From positions 1 through 8,975 of the forward strand of contig CAZISM010000173.1 of the NCBI GenBank assembly GCA_964541895.1: 8,975 nucleotides of DNA. The letters are read 5' to 3'. The stretch's first letter is position 1; the number at the start of each line of letters is the position of its first letter. A program made the position numbers and the translations under genes. Positions 6,406-8,975 of the stretch are shown here, piece by piece. The DNA comes from CAZISM01 sp964541895 (GTDB taxonomy: Bacteria; Zhuqueibacterota; Zhuqueibacteria; Residuimicrobiales; Residuimicrobiaceae). The notes under the pieces are model-generated. The model had not been told where the DNA came from. It ran no database searches and saw nothing but the letters and a program-made list of their open reading frames with translations.

Positions 6406-6411
6406 GCGGCG

Positions 6412-6417
6412 CCTCAC
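6412..6417 (-). promoter_or_regulatory. Ribosome binding site deciding the dapD start
   Basis: GTGAGG on the minus strand is six bases before the dapD ATG and contains the TGA stop of dapA (6414-6416), so termination of dapA and initiation of dapD are interleaved and probably coupled. Confidence 0.65.
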
Positions 6418-7304
6418 ACCAGTTTCAAATCGACTAGACACTGGCGCAATTTTTCTTTATTCTCCGCCATCATCGGCACCAGGGGCAGGCGGAACTGTTC
6501 GTCGATCAAGCCCATCATGGCCATGGCGGTCTTGACCGGAATGGGGTTGCTTTCGATGAAATTCATCTCCATCAGCGGCAACAGCAGATGATGCAGCTCC
6601 TGCGCGCGCTGCCAATCGCCCTTAAAGGCCGACCACACCATTTCGTGCAGCAGGCGTGGGGTCTCATTGGCCACCACGGAAATGACGCCGTCCGCGCCCA
6701 CAGCCAGGATGGGCAAGGTGATGGCATCGTCGCCGGAAAATACAAGAAACTCTTTGGGCCGAATACGCAAGATCTCCATGATCTGGGTGATATTGCCGCT
6801 GGCTTCCTTCACGCCGATAATGCCCGGCACCTTCGCCAGCCGCATCAGTGTGGCCGGGGCGAGATTCACCCCGGTCCGGCCGGGTACATTGTAGACGATG
6901 AGAGGCAGCCGGATCGATTCGGCAATGGTTCTAAAATGTTGGTAGAGCCCTTCCTGGGTCGGTTTGTTGTAATAGGGGCACACCGACAGCACCGCCTGGC
7001 CGCCGGCCTTTTCGGCATAGCGGGACAGATCGATGGCTTCGTGGGTGGCATTGCTGCCGGCGCCACAGATGACCGGCACCCGGCCGTTGGCCTGGCTGAT
7101 GACGATATCCATGACGCGATGATGTTCTTCATGACTCATGGTCGCGCTCTCGCCGGTGGTGCCGCAGGCCAGGAGCACGTCCGTGCCCTGTTCAATCTGC
7201 CAATCCACCAGCTTGCGCAACTTTTGCTCATCGATCTGCCGGTTCGAATCCAGCGGCGTGACCAGCGCCACGATTGTTCCACGTAATTTTTGTACGTCAA
7301 ACAT
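6414..7304 (-). CDS. dapA: 4-hydroxy-tetrahydrodipicolinate synthase
   Basis: DapA condenses pyruvate with aspartate 4-semialdehyde, the first step specific to the diaminopimelate/lysine pathway. It is a cytoplasmic (beta/alpha)8 barrel, normally a tetramer. The 296-residue length is typical. The whole active site is visible: the T49-T50 pair in CGTTGES, Y112 in CPYYNKP, Y138 and R143 in VYNVPGRTG, and the Schiff-base lysine K166 in GVKEASG. All are offset by five from the E. coli numbering, which makes a close relative such as N-acetylneuraminate lyase unlikely. GDDAIT (about 196-201) and GADGVIS (about 208-214) complete the barrel. The start ATG 7302-7304 has GAGGAG eight bases upstream. 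It lies between dapB and dapD in the same direction, but a 223-base gap separates it from dapB, so it may have its own promoter. Confidence 0.97.
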   Translation of the reverse strand: MFDVQKLRGTIVALVTPLDSNRQIDEQKLRKLVDWQIEQGTDVLLACGTTGESATMSHEEHHRVMDIVISQANGRVPVICGAGSNATHEAIDLSRYAEKAGGQAVLSVCPYYNKPTQEGLYQHFRTIAESIRLPLIVYNVPGRTGVNLAPATLMRLAKVPGIIGVKEASGNITQIMEILRIRPKEFLVFSGDDAITLPILAVGADGVISVVANETPRLLHEMVWSAFKGDWQRAQELHHLLLPLMEMNFIESNPIPVKTAMAMMGLIDEQFRLPLVPMMAENKEKLRQCLVDLKLV

Positions 7305-7527
7305 GATTATGTCTCCTCATCTGGTATAGTGTCGATTCTGTGCCCGGATGCGCCGGGAGCTGCGGCAGGACCCCTCATCAGCGTCCCACCCTCTGGACCA
7401 TTCTATGGACATGACAGGCATGCGCCGTTATATTGAACGAATTGGACGAGCCAAGGCTGTGCAGCAAATGCCATAGTCGGTTATGGTTGTACCGATCGGC
7501 TCCGGCCGACTGTTGCCTCGCCCTCTG
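7305..7527. other. Intergenic gap between dapB and dapA
   Basis: There are 223 bases between the dapB stop and the dapA start. I see only small inverted repeats (CCATA/TATGG at 7471-7475 and 7482-7486; AGTCGG/CCGACT at 7475-7480 and 7506-7511) and no T-run terminator or convincing promoter. The frames that cross it are continuations of out-of-frame reading from dapB. Confidence 0.55.
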
Positions 7528-8244
7528 CTACTGGTCAGCCATAAAATCGTCCATGGTAAACACGCCAGTTTTGCCGCAGATCCACTCGGCGGCGCGCACG
7601 GCACCAAATGCAAATGCATCACGACCAAAGGCCTGGTGACGAATGGTGATCTGATCGTACTGTGAATCAAAACCCACTTCGTGGGTTCCGGGAACCCGCC
7701 CCACCCGCGTCGACGATACGTGCAGAGCGGACGGCGCAATTTTCCCTGCCGAGGCGGTGGCCAGCAGTTCTGACTTGTTGGGCAGCACTTCGACAAGGGC
7801 GTTCGCCAGACTGAGCGCCGTGCCGCTGGGGCTGTCTGCTTTGCCGGTGTGGTGCCATTCATGGACATAGGTATCGTACACGCCCAACCGGCCGTACAAT
7901 TGGCCGGCGAGCTTGACCACCTGCTGGAAGCGATAGACGCCAATGGAAAAGTTGGCGCTGTAAATCATGGTCAGATTGGGAATAGTCGCCAGCTCCTGGC
8001 GGCGGCTCTGCCAGCCGGTGGTGCCTTGCACCAGCGGAATTCCCAACGCCGCGGCGGCGACCGCGTGATCGATCACCGCTTCCGCCGTGCTGAAATCGAT
8101 GAGCACCTGGACACCGGGCAGCGGCGCGCGGCCGGACCATTCTTGTCCGACATCGAAATGGTGCGTTATATCGTGCCCCATGCCGGCAGCCATGCGCTCC
8201 ACTTCATGCCCCATGCGACCATAGCCGATCAGCGCTATTTTCAT
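7528..8244 (-). CDS. dapB: 4-hydroxy-tetrahydrodipicolinate reductase
   Basis: DapB reduces the DapA product to tetrahydrodipicolinate with NAD(P)H in the cytoplasm. The N-terminal Rossmann motif is GYGRMG (7-12). DFSTAEA (50-56) and GTTGW (74-78) belong to the nucleotide-binding domain, and SANFSIGV (96-103) to the hinge. HEWHHTGKADSPSGTAL (128-144) is the substrate-binding signature, with H131, H132 and K135 matching the catalytic His-His and Lys. R183 to H188 in GRVPGTH and FGRDAFAFGA (206-215) complete the family pattern. At 238 residues it is shorter than the E. coli enzyme (about 273) but in the range of the compact DapB forms. The start has AGGAG five bases upstream. The gene follows lysC after a repeat-rich spacer and precedes dapA, in one direction. 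Confidence 0.96.
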   Translation of the reverse strand: MKIALIGYGRMGHEVERMAAGMGHDITHHFDVGQEWSGRAPLPGVQVLIDFSTAEAVIDHAVAAAALGIPLVQGTTGWQSRRQELATIPNLTMIYSANFSIGVYRFQQVVKLAGQLYGRLGVYDTYVHEWHHTGKADSPSGTALSLANALVEVLPNKSELLATASAGKIAPSALHVSSTRVGRVPGTHEVGFDSQYDQITIRHQAFGRDAFAFGAVRAAEWICGKTGVFTMDDFMADQ

Positions 8245-8274
8245 GTTTGCTCCTTTGTGTCATGCAATTTATTT

Positions 8275-8280
8275 TTTATA
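8275..8280 (-). promoter_or_regulatory. Candidate -10 element for dapB
   Basis: TATAAA on the minus strand lies within the only AT-rich strip of this spacer and would start transcription about 24 bases before the dapB ATG. No matching -35 hexamer is visible at the proper spacing, so this is a weak call. Confidence 0.25.
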
Positions 8281-8305
8281 GTAACGACAGATATACTGTG
8301 CTTGG

Positions 8306-8328
8306 TGACGGGCTAAGCATATACCCGC
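8306..8328. repeat. Direct repeat A, copy 1
   Basis: A 23-base block starting TGACGGGCTAA and ending ATATACCCGC, with CGGG/CCCG arms inside it. It matches copy 2 at 8387-8409 in 22 of 23 positions (the difference is G versus A after GGGCTAA). Weaker similarity (CCA..CA.CTG..AAA) continues for about 20 bases after both copies. Confidence 0.8.
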
Positions 8329-8353
8329 AGCCAATCAACTGCAAAACATAATA

Positions 8354-8374
8354 GCGCGACCAGGTTGGTCCCGC
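8354..8374. repeat. Palindromic repeat H, copy 1
   Basis: GCGCGACCA and TGGTCCCGC form a nine-base stem with one mismatch and a GGT loop. The core GACCA-N3-TGGTC recurs in the following copies. Confidence 0.75.
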
Positions 8375-8386
8375 ACCCGCGCTTCC

Positions 8387-8409
8387 TGACGGGCTAAACA
8401 TATACCCGC
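8387..8409. repeat. Direct repeat A, copy 2
   Basis: Second copy of the 23-base block, 81 bases after the first and on the same strand. It is again followed by a hairpin of the H type, so A and H appear to travel as a composite unit. Confidence 0.8.
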
Positions 8410-8433
8410 TTCCAGACAGCTGATAAATCTGCA

Positions 8434-8451
8434 GACCATGCCGCCGTGGTC
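8434..8451. repeat. Degenerate palindrome sharing the GACCA/TGGTC arms
   Basis: GACCATG and CGTGGTC pair over seven positions (one T-G wobble) around CCGC. The outer arms GACCA and TGGTC are the same as in the H repeats, suggesting a decayed or divergent copy. Confidence 0.45.
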
Positions 8452-8452
8452 A

Positions 8453-8475
8453 AGCGCGACCAAACTGGCCGCGCT
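8453..8475. repeat. Palindromic repeat H, copy 2
   Basis: AGCGCG and CGCGCT, then one mismatch, then CCA/TGG around AAC. It is followed by A6 (8478-8483) and GGCTGCGTGTTATC. With that tail it forms a unit of about 46 bases that is repeated immediately by copy 3. Confidence 0.75.
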
Positions 8476-8499
8476 ACAAAAAAGGCTGCGTGTTATCTA

Positions 8500-8520
8500 C
8501 CGCGACCAAACCGGTCGCGC
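8500..8520. repeat. Palindromic repeat H, copy 3
   Basis: CGCGACC and GGTCGCG pair perfectly around AAACC. It is followed by A6 (8522-8527) and GCCTGCGCGTTATC, nearly the same tail as copy 2, so copies 2 and 3 are tandem units of about 46 and 44 bases. It ends about 40 bases after the lysC stop. Confidence 0.75.
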
Positions 8521-8558
8521 CAAAAAAGCCTGCGCGTTATCCGCTTATCCGGGTTATT

Positions 8559-8975
8559 TCATTCCACCACAAAAATATCCGGATTCAACGGCCCGCGGAA
8601 AAACCGGTCGTGCAAGGTGCTGATCACCACGGGCAAATCCGACTCGTCAATGACAAAGCTGATGTTGATTTCCGAAGCGCCCTGGGAAATCAGATGTATG
8701 GGGACAGCGCCGAGTTCACAAAAAATCTGCCCCGGCATGCCCGCGGTTTGGCGCATCCGTTCTCCCACCAGACAGACGATGGCTTTGCCGGACTGGACCT
8801 CCACCTGGCTGAAATGGCTGAGCTCTTTGCGAATGTCGGCCAGGTGCTCACTGTGGTCGATGGTCATGGAGACCGAGACCTCGGAGGTGGTCACCAGATC
8901 CACCGCCGTTTTGTAGCGGTTGAACACGTCAAAGATGGAAGCGAGAAAACCATGCGCCATCAGCATGCGGGATGA
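8559..8975 (-). CDS. lysC: Aspartokinase, C-terminal ACT domains (partial, 5' end outside window)
   Basis: The last 138 residues of aspartokinase, which phosphorylates aspartate at the start of the lysine, threonine and methionine pathways. The frame runs off the right edge, where codons before the first visible Met still read (SSR). The N-terminal kinase domain is therefore outside the window. The visible part is the regulatory region with two ACT domains. RMLMAHGFLASIFDVFNRY (3-21) and VTTSEVSVSMTID (28-40) form the first, the family's 'aTSEvSvslTiD' hallmark. The second contains MPGQIFCELG and ISQGASEINISFVIDESD, the 'SQGaSEinIsfvv' hallmark. The C-terminus is LHDRFF then a short tail. These ACT domains normally bind lysine or threonine for feedback inhibition. 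The lone C-terminal end without a homoserine dehydrogenase fusion indicates a monofunctional enzyme. Its position before dapB, dapA and dapD supports a lysine/diaminopimelate role. The start and exact isozyme type cannot be judged. Confidence 0.93.
   Translation of the reverse strand, partial: SSRMLMAHGFLASIFDVFNRYKTAVDLVTTSEVSVSMTIDHSEHLADIRKELSHFSQVEVQSGKAIVCLVGERMRQTAGMPGQIFCELGAVPIHLISQGASEINISFVIDESDLPVVISTLHDRFFRGPLNPDIFVVE

Larger units (their letters stand above)
8245..8558. other. Repeat-rich spacer between lysC and dapB
   Basis: This 314-base stretch holds no convincing gene. Most of it is made of two kinds of short repeat, a 23-base direct repeat present twice and a roughly 21-base palindrome present three times plus one degenerate copy, listed individually. 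Only the 60 bases next to dapB are repeat-free and AT-rich, and would carry any dapB promoter. I did not recognise a lysine riboswitch or other leader RNA here. Confidence 0.7.

Noticed and set aside
7428..7943. Minus-strand open frame of 171 codons overlapping dapB and the dapB-dapA gap
   Set aside because: It reads the dapB sequence in another frame. dapB itself is intact to its canonical C-terminus, so no frameshift needs to be invoked.
8354..8376. T-box-like motif (AGGTTGGTCCCGC) near dapB
   Set aside because: The match is on the plus strand while lysC and dapB are on the minus strand. It is explained by the palindromic repeat family, and no specifier stem or terminator accompanies it.
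8306..8520. CRISPR-like array because of the repeated palindromes
   Set aside because: Repeats are only about 21-23 bases, of two different types, irregularly spaced (46, 81 and 100 bases), with similar rather than unique spacers and no cas genes nearby.
8478..8520. H repeats as intrinsic terminators of lysC
   Set aside because: On the lysC strand the T6 run comes before each stem instead of after it, so the order is wrong for an intrinsic terminator.
8245..8558. Lysine riboswitch in the spacer before dapB
   Set aside because: I looked for an L-box-like leader because of the location, but the spacer is dominated by short repeats and I recognise no conserved riboswitch core. A covariance-model search would be the decisive test.

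Overview
The window reads as ordinary bacterial chromosome, probably from a Gram-negative organism. Two things support this: lysine is made through the succinylase branch (DapD), which is typical of Gram-negatives, and two predicted exported proteins carry lipoprotein-type signal peptides. Genes are dense, GC-rich, mostly preceded by clear GGAG/GAGG ribosome binding sites, and nearly all on the minus strand. I cannot assign a phylum from the sequence alone.

Layout from left to right. Bases 1-527 (+ strand) hold the C-terminal end of a protein that looks like an asparagine-synthase-family enzyme. A 216-base convergent gap with a strong GC-rich hairpin follows. From 5265 down to 744 (minus strand) lies a four-gene operon read in the order sugar ABC permease (RbsC-like), sugar-binding lipoprotein (RbsB-like), exported ADP-ribosylglycohydrolase-family protein with an extra C-terminal domain, and ribokinase (RbsK). 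Its last three genes are tightly coupled (a 4-base ATGA overlap and a 2-base gap). A 315-base gap with several hairpins and a weak candidate promoter separates it from the lysine genes. These are read in the order lysC (3' end only, at the right edge), a 314-base repeat-filled spacer, dapB, a 223-base gap, dapA and dapD.

The lysine genes cover aspartate phosphorylation (LysC), condensation of aspartate semialdehyde with pyruvate (DapA), reduction (DapB) and succinylation of tetrahydrodipicolinate (DapD). The sugar operon appears to be a scavenging system: an envelope-anchored glycohydrolase-family enzyme would release a ribose-type sugar, the binding protein and permease would import it, and ribokinase would phosphorylate it. 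The ATPase subunit (RbsA) is absent from this operon and must be supplied from elsewhere.

The two points most worth a second look are the coupling of an exported ADP-ribosylglycohydrolase homologue to a ribose transporter and ribokinase, and the family of short palindromic and direct repeats between lysC and dapB. I found no mobile element, CRISPR array, tRNA or rRNA.
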